From Propionibacteriaceae bacterium (lineage in GTDB: Bacteria > Actinomycetota > Actinomycetes > Propionibacteriales > Propionibacteriaceae), in contig JAITVZ010000003.1 in assembly GCA_031285505.1 (NCBI GenBank), forward strand, positions 1-40,235: DNA of 40,235 nt. Direction: 5' to 3'. This document shows, piece after piece, positions 24,610 through 36,099 of the stretch (position 1 is its first letter; the number at the start of each line of letters is the position of its first letter). The notes beneath the pieces are model-generated. The model saw only the letters and a program-made list of their open reading frames with translations. It ran no database searches and had not been told where the DNA came from. Both the position numbers and the translations under genes were made by a program.

Positions 24610-24950
24610 AGTTCGTCTCTCCTTCAAGGGCAAAGCCCCAGTTGATCCATGCCAGGGCCGAAGCACTTGGCAACAAGAATTGGTCGAACCAATCGACCGC
24701 CGACCAGTTTACCCCGCTTGGGGCAGTCGCTCCAAACAATCGACCGATGCTGCGGGGACTACACCATCCCACAACCGTGCTGCTGCTCGACCGCCCCCAG
24801 CCGCCGCTCCAGGGACTGACCCCGGATCAAACAAGACCTACGGAAGCGATGATGGCTCTGTTAGACCATCGTTGACATGGTTCTCAGCATCGAAACGGCG
24901 CCGCGAGCTTTCTGGCGCCTCCGAATCAGGCCATGACCAGGCCGGGTTGA
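24610..24950. other. Intergenic region between proC and the bS22 gene
   Basis: I see no supported gene in these 341 bases. The part next to 24610 holds the bS22 ribosome site and presumably its promoter. The proC side contains GGCGCC twice (24888-24893 region and about 16 bases on), able to form a weak hairpin, but without a T run. Confidence 0.4.
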
Positions 24951-27410
<2,460 letters not shown>

Positions 27411-28241
27411 ATGTCTGTTCCATTTCTCACCCTCAATCAGGGCAACACAATCCCCCAGCTCGGCTTCGGCACTTTCAAGATCGATCCCGAGCTGACTCAA
27501 GGCATCGTCGAAGAGGCTCTGGCCGCCGGCTTCCGCCACATCGACACCGCCACTGTCTACGGAAATGAGGCCGAGGTCGGCGCGGCCATCCGCGCCTCAG
27601 GCATTCCGCGCGAGGACCTGTTCGTCACCACCAAGCTGTGGAATGACGCTCAGAAGTCCGACCAAGTCCGGGCTGCCTATGAGCGCAGTCTCGGCGCCCT
27701 GGGCATTGATTACGTCGACCTCTATCTGATCCACTGGCCGATGCCCGCCCTCGACAAATACGTCGGCGCTTGGAACCAACTGATCCAGTTCAAGTCGGAA
27801 GGCTTGACCAAGTCAATCGGCGTGTCCAACTTCAAGGTGCCGCATCTACAGCGGATCATCGAGGAGACCGGCGTCGTGCCGGCTGTCAACCAGGTCGAGC
27901 TGCACCCGCTGTTCCAGCAGGTTGAGTTGCGCAAGTTCCACGATGACCACGACATCACCACCGAGGCTTGGGCGCCGCTCGGCCAGGGCAAGTATTCGAT
28001 GGCAGATTACCCGGCGATCACCGCCGCCGCCATCGCCCATGAGAAGACACCCACCCAGGTGGCCCTGCGCTGGCACATCCAAACCGGCAACGTCGTCATC
28101 CCCAAGGCTTCCTCAAGGGCGCACATGGACGAGGATTTCAATATCTTCGACTTCGAGCTGACTCCGGCCGAGATGACCGCCATCAACGCGCTCGACACCA
28201 ACCAGCGCCAGTCGATCGACCCCGATGATTTCAACGAATGA
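27411..28241 (+). CDS. Aldo/keto reductase (2,5-diketo-D-gluconate reductase-like)
   Basis: This 276-residue TIM-barrel oxidoreductase uses NADPH to reduce aldehydes or ketones. The catalytic tetrad is visible: Asp45 and Tyr50 in HIDTATVYGNE, Lys75 in FVTTKLWND and His108 in DLYLIHWPMP. The NADPH-binding end IPKASSRAHMDEDFNIFDFEL matches the DkgA/YvgN branch (cited by IPKASSRAHMDEDF). I place the start at ATG 27411 because MSVPFLTLNQGNTIPQLGFGTF is the family N-terminus (key part NGxxxPxxGFGTF-like). No good ribosome site is seen, so it may be leaderless. The natural substrate is unknown; detoxification of reactive carbonyls is the usual inference. Confidence 0.94.
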   Translation: MSVPFLTLNQGNTIPQLGFGTFKIDPELTQGIVEEALAAGFRHIDTATVYGNEAEVGAAIRASGIPREDLFVTTKLWNDAQKSDQVRAAYERSLGALGIDYVDLYLIHWPMPALDKYVGAWNQLIQFKSEGLTKSIGVSNFKVPHLQRIIEETGVVPAVNQVELHPLFQQVELRKFHDDHDITTEAWAPLGQGKYSMADYPAITAAAIAHEKTPTQVALRWHIQTGNVVIPKASSRAHMDEDFNIFDFELTPAEMTAINALDTNQRQSIDPDDFNE

Positions 28242-28273
28242 TCGATTGACTAGCTGATCGACTAAAGGCTTAG

Positions 28274-28430
28274 AGGTTCTGCCGATAGGTGCTTCGGATT
28301 AGGTGATGGGCCTAGGGGCCGATCTGGCAAAGCGGAGGAGGAAGGCGAGCTGGATGCCCGTCGACCGACGATAACGCGGTCCAGATTGGTTCCTGGGATC
28401 ATCACCGGTAATGACCTATCGGCAGAACCT
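28274..28430 (+). ncRNA. Candidate structured RNA: 157-base element closed by a 17-bp perfect stem
   Basis: AGGTTCTGCCGATAGGT (28274-28290) is perfectly complementary to 28414-28430. Inside, ATTA (28298-28301) pairs with 28409-28412 and GGTGATG (28302-28308) with 28400-28406. GGGGCCGATCTGG (28315-28327) pairs at all 13 positions with 28381-28393 if three G-U pairs on the plus strand are allowed. On the minus strand these would be C-A mismatches, which favours plus-strand RNA. The apex can form small hairpins (GGC/GCC at 28344-28358 and CGTC/GACG at 28359-28370). A long rod of this kind recalls 6S-type RNAs, but the large central bubble is not clear and no family signature was recognised. A non-autonomous mobile element with 17-bp terminal repeats is the alternative. 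It lies 32 bases after the aldo-keto reductase stop. Confidence 0.55.
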
Positions 28431-28446
28431 TTTAGACAGTCTGTTT

Positions 28447-28480
28447 TTGTGCCGCGGGTCCTGCTGGGCTCGCGGCACAA
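28447..28480. terminator. GC-rich hairpin, possible terminator of the RNA element
   Basis: TTGTGCCGCG (28447-28456) and CGCGGCACAA (28471-28480) form a perfect 10-bp stem, which extends to 14 bp with G-U pairs. It begins 16 bases after the structured element. The T run lies before rather than after it on the plus strand (28444-28448), and it is followed by GTCTTCTT, so terminator function is uncertain. The rest of the gap up to 28590 holds nothing I recognise. Confidence 0.4.
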
Positions 28481-28590
28481 GTCTTCTTGGTTGGAGCAAC
28501 AAGCAGTGAAAAGACTCACCGCGTCCAATAATGAGATCTGCGAGCGTCAATATCACCAAGCCATCCACAGGCAGTTTGGGGCCGGGCGAC

Positions 28591-29811
28591 TCAACCGCTG
28601 ACGGTCAGCCAGATCAGAGCCAGATTCAAGGCGATGATGCCGCCGATGGCCAGCCAGGCGATGACTTGAACTGACATCGAATTACGGAATTGCCGCATTA
28701 AGCGATCACGTCCCAGCCAGACCAAGGGGATCAGGGCGAAGGGAATGCCGACCGACAGCACGACTTGAGAGATGACCAAAGCCCAGGTCGGATCGACTCC
28801 GACCCCCAAGATGACCAGCGCCGGCACCAGGGTGATCAGGCGCATCACCACGATCGGCACCTTGACGCGCACCAAACCCTCGATGATGGTCACACCGGCA
28901 TAGGCCCCAACCGAGGTCGACGCCAGGCCCGAAGCCAGCAAACCGATGGCGAAGAGCACCCCCACCGCCGGGCCCAGCTGGTCGGCGATGGCGTTATGGG
29001 CGCCGATGATCGAGTCGGTGCCAGCCACCCCGGGCAAAGCGGCGGCTGCCAGCACCAGCATGGCGATGTTGACCGCGCCAGCGAAAACCATGGCGACGGC
29101 TGTTTCCAGTCTGGTGCCCTTAAGAATCGAGCGCACCTGGTTGTCAGGCACCTGCCCGTGGCGGTCGATCTCCAAGGCTGAGTGGGCATAGATGGCGTGG
29201 GGCATGACCGTCGCCCCGAGCATCGAGGCGGCCAACAGCACCGATTGACGACCATCGAAGGAGGGGATCAAGCCATCGGCGGCGGCCAACCAATCGACAT
29301 GGACGACAAACAGACCGGCGACGAAACCGACAGCGATGATGATCAGCAAAGCAATGATGACATGCTCGAAGGTCTTCTCGCCGCGGGCTGATTGGACCAG
29401 CAGCAGCCCCAGCGACACCAGGCCGACGATGATGCCGCCGATGACCAGCGGCAGGTCAAACAGAATCTTCAAGGCCAAGGCCCCACCGATGACCTCAGCC
29501 AGATCGGTGGCGATGGCGACGATCTCAGCCTGGGCCAAGAACAACCAGCGCGGCCAGCGGCGCAAGCGGGCGCCGAGCAATTCGGGCAAGCTACGCCCGG
29601 TGACCAACCCCAACTTGGCCGACAGGTATTGAACCAGCATCGCCACCAGATTGGCGGCCACCAGCACCCAGACCAGGCGATAACCGAACTGTGAACCCGA
29701 GGTCAGATTGGCCGCGACATTGCCGGGATCGACGTAGGCCACCGAGGCGACGAAGGCCGGCCCCCACAACCAGGTCATGGCTCGCGGTCGCGGCGTCGTG
29801 GTCGGGGGCAT
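28591..29811 (-). CDS. mntH: Nramp family divalent metal transporter (manganese/iron)
   Basis: This 406-residue protein has about eleven hydrophobic segments and imports Mn(II) or Fe(II) with protons. The Nramp signatures are DPGN at 28-31 (metal-binding Asp and Asn in helix 1) and the GATVMPHAIYAHSAL helix 6 motif with the metal-ligand Met in MPH. The basic AKLGLVTGRSLPELLG loop is also typical. The start ATG 29811 lacks an obvious ribosome site; a start at the next Met (residue 12) is possible. It is divergent from clpB with 202 bases between. No Mn- or Fe-repressor box was recognised. Confidence 0.94.
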   Translation of the reverse strand: MPPTTTPRPRAMTWLWGPAFVASVAYVDPGNVAANLTSGSQFGYRLVWVLVAANLVAMLVQYLSAKLGLVTGRSLPELLGARLRRWPRWLFLAQAEIVAIATDLAEVIGGALALKILFDLPLVIGGIIVGLVSLGLLLVQSARGEKTFEHVIIALLIIIAVGFVAGLFVVHVDWLAAADGLIPSFDGRQSVLLAASMLGATVMPHAIYAHSALEIDRHGQVPDNQVRSILKGTRLETAVAMVFAGAVNIAMLVLAAAALPGVAGTDSIIGAHNAIADQLGPAVGVLFAIGLLASGLASTSVGAYAGVTIIEGLVRVKVPIVVMRLITLVPALVILGVGVDPTWALVISQVVLSVGIPFALIPLVWLGRDRLMRQFRNSMSVQVIAWLAIGGIIALNLALIWLTVSG

Positions 29812-29915
29812 GGGTCAACAGTAGCCCGTCACCGGTCATTTCAGCTAGTCATTCCGGCGATTGGTCAGCGCTGTCAGACGCTGCCAGTTGGCCTTTTTGG
29901 CCGGCTTTGTCTAAA

Positions 29916-29945
29916 CTTGAGTCAGATACGCTCAACTTTGAGAAT
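29916..29945 (+). promoter_or_regulatory. HAIR (HspR-binding) operator and promoter of clpB
   Basis: CTTGAGT (29916-29922), seven bases, then GCTCAAC (29930-29936) match the HAIR consensus CTTGAGT-N7-ACTCAAG in the first half completely and in five of seven bases in the second. TTGAGT (29917-29922) can serve as a -35 box with GAGAAT (29940-29945) as a -10 box 17 bases on, so bound HspR would cover the promoter. Established knowledge: HspR represses clpB and the dnaK operon in actinobacteria. The hspR gene is not in this window. Confidence 0.75.
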
Positions 29946-30013
29946 CAGAGCAATCGGCGCCGATCCTCGAAGGCGAGCGTCCCCCATCTGTATTGAAGGA
30001 GTGACCCATCCCC

Positions 30014-32590
30014 ATGGACACTGAAAAACTGACTGCCATGAGCCGTGACGCCTACACCGGCGCCGTCCGGTTGGCATTGACCAAGGCCAACCCGGCTGTC
30101 GAGCCGGTGCATCTGCTGGCGGCTCTGCTGCAGATCCCGGACAACACCGTCGGCCCGCTGATGGCCAACCTCGGCGTCGATCCTGAGCAAATCGCCAACA
30201 CCGCCGAGCAACTGATCAAACAATTGCCCTCCGCCTCCGGCTCATCGGTCGCCCAGCCCACCCTGTCAGGGGCGATGGCCAGAGTGCTGGCCGAGGCCGA
30301 GACCCAGGCCCAGAAGATGGGTGATCAATTCGTCGCCACCGAACACCTGCTGATCGGTCTGGCCGGCGTGCCCTCCGACGTTCAAAAACTACTCAAGGAC
30401 CACGGCCTGACTCAGGCCAAACTGATCAAAGCCTTCAACGATGGCCGAGGCGGCAAACGCGTCACCTCAGCCGAATCGGAAGGTGGTGAATCGGCCTTGG
30501 CCAAGTATTCGATCGACCTGACCGAGCGAGCCCGTGACGGCAAGCTCGACCCGGTGATCGGTCGTGACCAGGAGATTCGCCGGGTCATCCAGGTGCTGGC
30601 CAGACGCACCAAGAACAACCCCGTGCTGATCGGTGAGCCGGGGGTTGGCAAGACCGCCGTGGTCGATGGCCTGGCTCAGCGGATCGTCGCCGGTGATGTG
30701 CCCGACTCACTGCGCGGGCGTCGCCTGGTGTCGCTTGACTTGGCCTCGATGGTCGCCGGCGCCAAGTACCGTGGCGAGTTTGAGGAACGTTTCAAGGCAG
30801 TGCTAGCCGAGATCCGCGACGCCGAAGGGCAGGTCATCACCTTCATCGATGAGCTACACACCCTGGTCGGCGCCGGGGCGACCGGTGATTCGGCAATGGA
30901 CGCCGGCAACATGATCAAGCCGATGCTGGCTCGTGGTGAGCTGCGAATGATCGGCGCCACCACCTTGGATGAATACCGCGAGCACATCGAGAAGGACCCG
31001 GCTTTAGAGCGACGCTTCCAGCAGGTCTTCGTCGGCGAGCCGAGTGTTGAAGACACCATCGCCATCCTCCGCGGGCTGCGCGAGCGCTATGAGGCTCACC
31101 ACAAGGTGCGGATCACCGATTCGGCCCTAGTGGCGGCAGCTTCCCTGTCCAACCGCTACATCACCTCACGGCAACTGCCGGACAAAGCGATCGACTTGAT
31201 CGACGAGGCCGCTTCACGACTGCGGATGGAGATCGACTCCTCACCGGAGGAGATCGATGAGCTGCGCCGCCTGGTCGACCGGATGACCATGGAGCAATTC
31301 GCCTTAGAAAAAGAGGACGACGCCTCAGCCAAGGAACGCTTGGCCCGCCTCCAAGTCGAGCTGGCCGATCAGCAGGAACGCTTGCGCACCCTTGAGGCCA
31401 AATGGGAAGCCGAAAAGGCCGGCCTGAACGAGGTCGGTGATATCAAGGGCATCATTGACAAGGTCCGCTCGGAAGCGGATCGGGCCCAGCGTGAAGGCGA
31501 TCTGACCCGCGCCTCCGAGCTGCTCTACTCCGAGCTGCCGAAGCTGGAAGAGCGCTTAGCCCAGGCGGCGGCCGCTGAGCGAGCCAACACCATGGTCTCT
31601 GAAGAGGTCGACGCCTCCGACATCGCCGAGGTGGTGTCGGCTTGGACCGGCATTCCGGTGGGCAAGATGCTCCAAGGCGAGTCGGAGAAGCTGCTCGACA
31701 TGGAGAAGGGCATCGGCGCTCGCCTGATTGGCCAGCACCAGGCGGTCAAAGCGGTCTCCGACGCGGTGCGCCGGGCCCGGGCGGGCATCTCCGACCCCAA
31801 TCGGCCGACCGGCTCTTTCCTCTTCCTGGGGCCAACCGGTGTCGGCAAGACCGAACTGGCCAAGGCTCTGGCCGAGTTCCTCTTCGATGACGAGCAGGCG
31901 ATGATCCGGATCGACATGAGCGAGTACTCGGAGAAGTTCGCTGTCTCACGCTTGGTCGGCGCCCCTCCGGGCTACGTCGGCTACGAAGAGGGCGGCCAGT
32001 TGACCGAGGCGGTGCGGCGTCGGCCTTATTCGGTGATTCTGCTCGACGAAGTGGAGAAGGCTCATCCCGAGGTCTTCAATATTCTGCTGCAGGTGTTGGA
32101 CGATGGTCGCCTGACTGATGGCCAGGGCCGGACGGTCGATTTCCGCAACACCATCTTGATCATGACCAGCAACATTGGTTCACAATTCATGACCGATCTG
32201 ACCCTCGACTTCGAGGAGCAGCGCGAATCGGTGATGACGGCGGTGCGGATGATCTTCAAGCCGGAATTCCTCAACCGGCTGGACGACATCGTCATGTTCG
32301 AGCCGCTGACCCACGAAGATCTGGCCCAGATCGTCGACATCTCCCTTGGTCGGTTGAACGCCCGGATGGCTGATCGCCGAATCAGCGTCGAGTTGACCGA
32401 AGCCGCCAAGGCCTGGCTGGGCGATCATGGCTTCGATCCGGCTTACGGGGCTCGCCCCTTGCGCCGCCTGATCCAGACCAGCGTCGAAGACCCGCTGGCC
32501 CGGGCCGTTTTGGCATCGGCGGTCCACGAAGGGCAGGTCGTCCGCTTCGATGTCGCTGATGACGGGCAAGGGCTAAGCATCGCGGACTGA
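30014..32590 (+). CDS. clpB: ATP-dependent disaggregase ClpB
   Basis: ClpB is the hexameric Hsp100 chaperone that pulls proteins out of aggregates with DnaK. All domains are present in 858 residues. The N-domain (1-145) is followed by AAA1 with Walker A GEPGVGKT (207-214) and Walker [14 protein letters not shown]. The coiled-coil middle domain (about 405-525) is rich in Leu, Glu and Lys. AAA2 has Walker A GPTGVGKT (about 605) and [14 protein letters not shown]. The C-terminal small domain has [19 protein letters not shown]-like site lies before the ATG at 30014. Regulation by HspR is indicated by the HAIR site upstream. The last ~160 bases and the terminator are duplicated, in decayed form, at 37866-38195. 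Confidence 0.97.
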   Translation: MDTEKLTAMSRDAYTGAVRLALTKANPAVEPVHLLAALLQIPDNTVGPLMANLGVDPEQIANTAEQLIKQLPSASGSSVAQPTLSGAMARVLAEAETQAQKMGDQFVATEHLLIGLAGVPSDVQKLLKDHGLTQAKLIKAFNDGRGGKRVTSAESEGGESALAKYSIDLTERARDGKLDPVIGRDQEIRRVIQVLARRTKNNPVLIGEPGVGKTAVVDGLAQRIVAGDVPDSLRGRRLVSLDLASMVAGAKYRGEFEERFKAVLAEIRDAEGQVITFIDELHTLVGAGATGDSAMDAGNMIKPMLARGELRMIGATTLDEYREHIEKDPALERRFQQVFVGEPSVEDTIAILRGLRERYEAHHKVRITDSALVAAASLSNRYITSRQLPDKAIDLIDEAASRLRMEIDSSPEEIDELRRLVDRMTMEQFALEKEDDASAKERLARLQVELADQQERLRTLEAKWEAEKAGLNEVGDIKGIIDKVRSEADRAQREGDLTRASELLYSELPKLEERLAQAAAAERANTMVSEEVDASDIAEVVSAWTGIPVGKMLQGESEKLLDMEKGIGARLIGQHQAVKAVSDAVRRARAGISDPNRPTGSFLFLGPTGVGKTELAKALAEFLFDDEQAMIRIDMSEYSEKFAVSRLVGAPPGYVGYEEGGQLTEAVRRRPYSVILLDEVEKAHPEVFNILLQVLDDGRLTDGQGRTVDFRNTILIMTSNIGSQFMTDLTLDFEEQRESVMTAVRMIFKPEFLNRLDDIVMFEPLTHEDLAQIVDISLGRLNARMADRRISVELTEAAKAWLGDHGFDPAYGARPLRRLIQTSVEDPLARAVLASAVHEGQVVRFDVADDGQGLSIAD

Positions 32591-32623
32591 GCCGGTTGGC
32601 GGCGGCGATTTGAAGCTGGCAGA

Positions 32624-32662
32624 GACAACGGCCCGCTCTTCAATGTGGGGCGGGCCGTTGTC
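32624..32662 (+). terminator. Strong hairpin after clpB
   Basis: GACAACGGCCCGC (32624-32636) and GCGGGCCGTTGTC (32650-32662) form a perfect 13-bp stem with a 13-base loop, 33 bases after the clpB stop. There is no T run after it. A hairpin of the same layout occurs in the duplicated segment at 38124-38161. The rest of 32663-32972 shows no gene I can support, although a 101-codon plus-strand frame runs through it without recognisable homology. Confidence 0.65.
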
Positions 32663-32972
32663 GACATTGGGCCACAAGCCCCAAAGATGAGGCCTTATCC
32701 GGCTCTTCACAATTGAGAATGCATTAGTTTGTTGATTCCACCAACTTCGAGGTGTGATGCATCCGACAACACCCCACTCCACGCTTGCCTACATCACCTC
32801 AGCCAAGGCCATGACCAACCATAAACAGCCATCCGATAACGACCAGAATTCTCGGGCGGCTCAGACACAACAAGGCACTGTCCTCAAAGTCGACACAGCC
32901 CATTTTGCGATCCGCCTGATCGACGCTCCTTCCTGCTCTTTCAGGATGGGGCCGGTCACTTCCATATCAAGT

Positions 32973-33449
32973 TCAGTAATACTCGCGAATGTAGGCGTAG
33001 GCCTTGCTATAGATGTCCTCGTCTCGGATTTGAAATTTGACGTAGAGAATTTTCCGTAGAGCTTGGCGGACTTCACGGTCGCCTTCTCGGGTGTCTTGCC
33101 AGCCGGAGAAGCGGATGGCACGGACTACTGAGTCGATTTCGTTTACCAAGCGTTCAACCATGATGGGGGTTTCGGAGTCTTTGATGGATTCGAACAGCTC
33201 GGTTAGGGCGGCTTTGCCTTTCTCTTCTGGGGGGACTTCTTCGGCTTGCTTTTCGGCGGCTACGGTGTCACGGGCTAGCTGGAGCAGGTCTTTGAGGAAG
33301 TCCAGGGAGGCTTGCATCCCATGGGAGTAGCGATCACGCAGTTCGGTCAGGCGTTTACCCAGTGAGATGAACACTGGCTCGTGGGCATGGCGGGCCAGGC
33401 GTTCGCAGATAGCAGTCTCGACCTGTTTGGCTTTCTCGCCAGGATCGCC
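32973..33449 (-). pseudogene. hsdR: hsdR remnant: C-terminal ~158 codons of a type I restriction subunit
   Basis: The reverse frame reads DPGEKAKQVETAICERLARH, then EPVFISLGKRLTELRDRY, then FLKDLLQLARDTVAAEKQAE, and ends KILYVKFQIRDEDIYSKAYA plus YIREYY. This is the C-terminal domain of HsdR (the DUF3387-type helical region with the ERLxxLRDRY pattern). The helicase and nuclease parts, roughly 800 residues, are missing. At about 33450 the hsdR frame is abruptly joined to the start of hsdS in a different frame. No own start or ribosome site exists at the 5' end, so it is either untranslated or made only as a fragment from an internal ATG at 33374. It is read as a deletion relic. Confidence 0.8.
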
Positions 33450-33538
33450 ACCGGGTCTTTGATCGTCTCGTTACAGTTCTGGACGACATCTCCGAGACGC
33501 ACCCGTCGCCAGGTGCTCTTGTCGAGATTCAAGCTCAT
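33450..33538 (-). pseudogene. hsdS: hsdS remnant: first ~30 codons of a type I specificity subunit
   Basis: The ATG at 33538 overlaps the preceding gene's stop by 4 bases, as in an intact operon. It opens with MSLNLDKSTWRRVRLGDVVQ and NCNETIKDP, the typical beginning of HsdS (W-x-x-V-x-LGD-V). After KDPVA the sequence is no longer HsdS-like; the frame continues with unrelated residues to a stop at 33347 while the hsdR C-terminus appears in another frame. Both target-recognition domains are lost, so a functional S subunit cannot come from here. Confidence 0.75.
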
Positions 33539-34605
33539 ACGCCATCCTCCTCGCCCTCGTTGATCTGTGCGGTAATTCCTCGGCGGGTGAGACGTTCCTG
33601 GGCGTCTTTGACGATCTGGCGGAGTTTGGCTTCGAGTTCGGCTTTGGGTGGCAGCAGTGTCCAGTATTCGGCGACCGCGATGCGGTCTTTGTGCAGGCCG
33701 AGCAGTTCGATTTCTTCGCGGTCAGCTTGGGAGCAGAGGATCAGTCCGATGGGTGCTTCTTCGCCAACTTGTCGGTCGTAACGGTCAAGCCAGGCCAGGT
33801 AGGCTTCCATCTGGCCTTTGTAGGCGGGCTTGAAACGTCCCAGTTTCAATTCGACGGCTACGAGTCTGCGCAGGGGACGGCTGTAAAACAGCAGGTCGAG
33901 TCGGTATTCGGTCTCGTCGCTGACCGGCATTCGCTTCTGGCTGGCGACGAAGGTGAACCCGTTGCCGACTTCCATCAGGAAGACCCGCAGATCGCGCAGG
34001 ATGGCCGCTTCAAGGTCTTTCTCAAGATAGCCGTCGTGCAGACCAAGCAGATCGAGGATCATCGGATCAGTGAAAGTGTCCTGCGGGAAGACTGAACCTT
34101 CGGGGATTTGGGAGTTGGCGACCTCGCGACGCTCGTAGGCTTTGCGGGCGATGGCCTGGCGCAGGTCGCGGACTCCGAGATGCTTGCCCACCACCTCTTG
34201 AGCGTAGAAAGAGCGGGCTGGCTCGGACTCAAGTGGCAGCAGCTCGCGGATGTGGCTCCAACTCAATTGTTGCCCCAGCGTGGCAACAATCTCATGGTCT
34301 GGGTAGAACCGAGCGAAAGCCCTCATCCGGCTGATGCTCGGCACGGTGAAGCCTGGTCCGAAGCTCTTGGTCAATTGTTGCGCCAGCGTGGCAACAATCT
34401 GTTTACCGTAGTCAGCGCGGGATTGACGCAAGATGTTGGTGTTGATGGCACGTCCGATGAGCCAGTTGCGCATCGTCAGGGTAGCGTTGGCCTGTGTGGC
34501 GGCGACTTGGCGTGCCTGCTCAATCACCTGCCTCAGATAGGCGAACAGCCCAGCTTTGTCATCAGGGATGCCGTCACTGGGAACTGGGTCGATCATCTTA
34601 CTCAT
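33535..34605 (-). CDS. DUF1016/YhcG-type PDDEXK nuclease-domain protein
   Basis: This 356-residue protein has the two parts of the YhcG family. An N-terminal helical DUF1016 domain (about 20-165) contains the YGKQIVATLAQQLTKSFGPG and FSxSxxxxMRxF-like stretch. A C-terminal PDDEXK nuclease-fold domain (about 170-335) has Asp237 in YRLDLLFY, Glu252 and Lys254 in AVELKLG, and Gln265 in GQMEAY. Members frequently lie inside type I restriction-modification operons, where their role is not settled; DNA cleavage or repair is inferred from the fold. The ATG overlaps the hsdM stop by 4 bases (34602-34605), and its own stop overlaps the hsdS-like start by 4 bases, so it belongs to the original operon. 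All nuclease residues are kept, unlike in the broken neighbours. Confidence 0.92.
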   Translation of the reverse strand: MSKMIDPVPSDGIPDDKAGLFAYLRQVIEQARQVAATQANATLTMRNWLIGRAINTNILRQSRADYGKQIVATLAQQLTKSFGPGFTVPSISRMRAFARFYPDHEIVATLGQQLSWSHIRELLPLESEPARSFYAQEVVGKHLGVRDLRQAIARKAYERREVANSQIPEGSVFPQDTFTDPMILDLLGLHDGYLEKDLEAAILRDLRVFLMEVGNGFTFVASQKRMPVSDETEYRLDLLFYSRPLRRLVAVELKLGRFKPAYKGQMEAYLAWLDRYDRQVGEEAPIGLILCSQADREEIELLGLHKDRIAVAEYWTLLPPKAELEAKLRQIVKDAQERLTRRGITAQINEGEEDGV

Positions 34606-36098
34606 TGTGCCTCCTCGCGCAGTAGTGCGAGCAGGTCGCTGATGGCTTGTTCGGCGGCCTTGGATGCTTGTCGCCAGGCCGTGACAGCTTCACTGACGGA
34701 CGCGGCGTCCGTCTTAGTTGTCTCAGCGGACTTGACGTACAGCGGTAGGGCCAGACTGAAGTTGTTGGCAGCGATGTCGTCCAGCGCGGCGACTCGGGCA
34801 AAGCCAGGTTCGTCTACCCAAGCACGGTACACGGACAGGATGCGTTGCTGGTGGCGTTCGAGCAGGAACGACTGAGCCTGCTCGCGGGCAACCTCGTTCA
34901 CGGCGTTGATGAACAAGACTCGTCCGGCCTGGCGAGGTGCCTTGTTGGTGCGCAAGGTGACAACGACGGCTTCCATCGGGGAGTTGTAGAACAGGCCCGC
35001 GCCGAGTCCGATCACTGATTCGAGCAGGTCGGATTCGATGAGCTTTTGGCGCATGGCGGCTTCCTCACGGCGGAACAAGACGCCATGCGGGAAGAGGATG
35101 GCGGCACGGCCGGTTTGCGGATCAAGCGAGGCGGCGATGTGCTGGAAGAAAGCGTAGTCAGCGCGGCCTTGCGGCGGGGTGCCCCAGAGGTTTCTGCCGT
35201 AGGGGTCCCCCGCGAACACGGCGCGGTTCCAGGCTTTGATGGAGTACGGCGGGTTGGCGAGCACCACGTCGAAGCGGCGCAATCTTCCGGAATCATCGGT
35301 GAAAGCCGGGGCGAGCAGAGTGTCTCCGTGGACGATCTGGCCGTCCTCGATGCCGTGGAGAAAGAGGTTCATCCGGGCGATGGCCGAGGTTCCGTAGTTG
35401 AGTTCTTGGCCGTAAAGCTTGAGACTGCGCCACTCTTGGCCCTGGGCTTTGACTTCGGCGGCGCAGGAGATCAGCATTCCGCCAGTGCCGCAGGTCGGGT
35501 CGTAGACAGACTCACCCGGCGCAGGGCGGAGCATCAGCGTCATCAGCCGAACCAGGGTGCGGTTGGTGTAGAACTCTTGAGCGGTGTGGCCGGAGTCGTC
35601 GGCGAACTTCTTGATCAGGTATTCGTAGCCTTGGCCAAGTTCGTCCTCGGGCAAGTTGGCGACCGACAGCGTGCGACTGGAAAAGTGCTCCACCAGGTCG
35701 CGCAGGGTGGCATCCGGCAGGAAATCCTTGTTGCCCCAATCACCGTCGCCGAAGACTCCGTTCAAGGTGTCTGGGTTGGCGGCTTCAATGGCGCGCATCG
35801 CCCGCAGGATGGCGGTGCCGACATTGGTGGCGGTGTTGCGGATATCGCGCCATTGCGCCCCGGCTGGGATGGCGAAGCGATGGTTTTCGGGCAGGTCAGC
35901 CAAGACTTCGTCACCGAAGACTTCAAGCGCTGCGGCATGTTCTTCGTCGTAGACGTCGGACAGGCGTTTGAGGAACAGCAGTGGGAAGATGAACTGCTTA
36001 TAGTCGCCCGCGTCGATCAGGCCCCGCAGGGTGACCGCCGCGCCCCACAAGTAGGACTCCAGCTCGTGCTGGGTGATCTTGGTTGTCTTGGCCGCCAT
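34602..36098 (-). CDS. hsdM: Type I DNA methyltransferase subunit HsdM (second of two)
   Basis: The 498-residue N6-adenine methyltransferase has the HsdM N-terminal helical domain (LESYLWGAAVTLRGLID to about 150), the SAM-binding motif DPTCGTGGM at 200-208 and the catalytic NPPY at 282-285. The usual FYTPR is changed to FYTNR (176-180). I start at ATG 36098, one base after the stop of the upstream hsdM (TGA-G-ATG), which implies coupled translation; a longer upstream frame only shadows the neighbour. HsdM needs HsdS for target recognition, and the only hsdS in the window is a 30-codon stub. It may therefore be inactive or depend on an S subunit encoded elsewhere. Confidence 0.93.
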   Translation of the reverse strand: MAAKTTKITQHELESYLWGAAVTLRGLIDAGDYKQFIFPLLFLKRLSDVYDEEHAAALEVFGDEVLADLPENHRFAIPAGAQWRDIRNTATNVGTAILRAMRAIEAANPDTLNGVFGDGDWGNKDFLPDATLRDLVEHFSSRTLSVANLPEDELGQGYEYLIKKFADDSGHTAQEFYTNRTLVRLMTLMLRPAPGESVYDPTCGTGGMLISCAAEVKAQGQEWRSLKLYGQELNYGTSAIARMNLFLHGIEDGQIVHGDTLLAPAFTDDSGRLRRFDVVLANPPYSIKAWNRAVFAGDPYGRNLWGTPPQGRADYAFFQHIAASLDPQTGRAAILFPHGVLFRREEAAMRQKLIESDLLESVIGLGAGLFYNSPMEAVVVTLRTNKAPRQAGRVLFINAVNEVAREQAQSFLLERHQQRILSVYRAWVDEPGFARVAALDDIAANNFSLALPLYVKSAETTKTDAASVSEAVTAWRQASKAAEQAISDLLALLREEAQ

Positions 36099-36099
36099 C

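Noticed and set aside
28274..28430. SRP RNA, tmRNA or RNase P RNA
   Set aside because: The GGAAGG-x-GAGC segment recalled SRP RNA, but the domain IV loop context, the tmRNA ends and the RNase P GAGGAAAGTCC motif are all absent.
32754..33059. 101-codon plus-strand frame between clpB and the hsdR remnant
   Set aside because: No ribosome site and no homology; its 3' part is antisense to the hsdR remnant.
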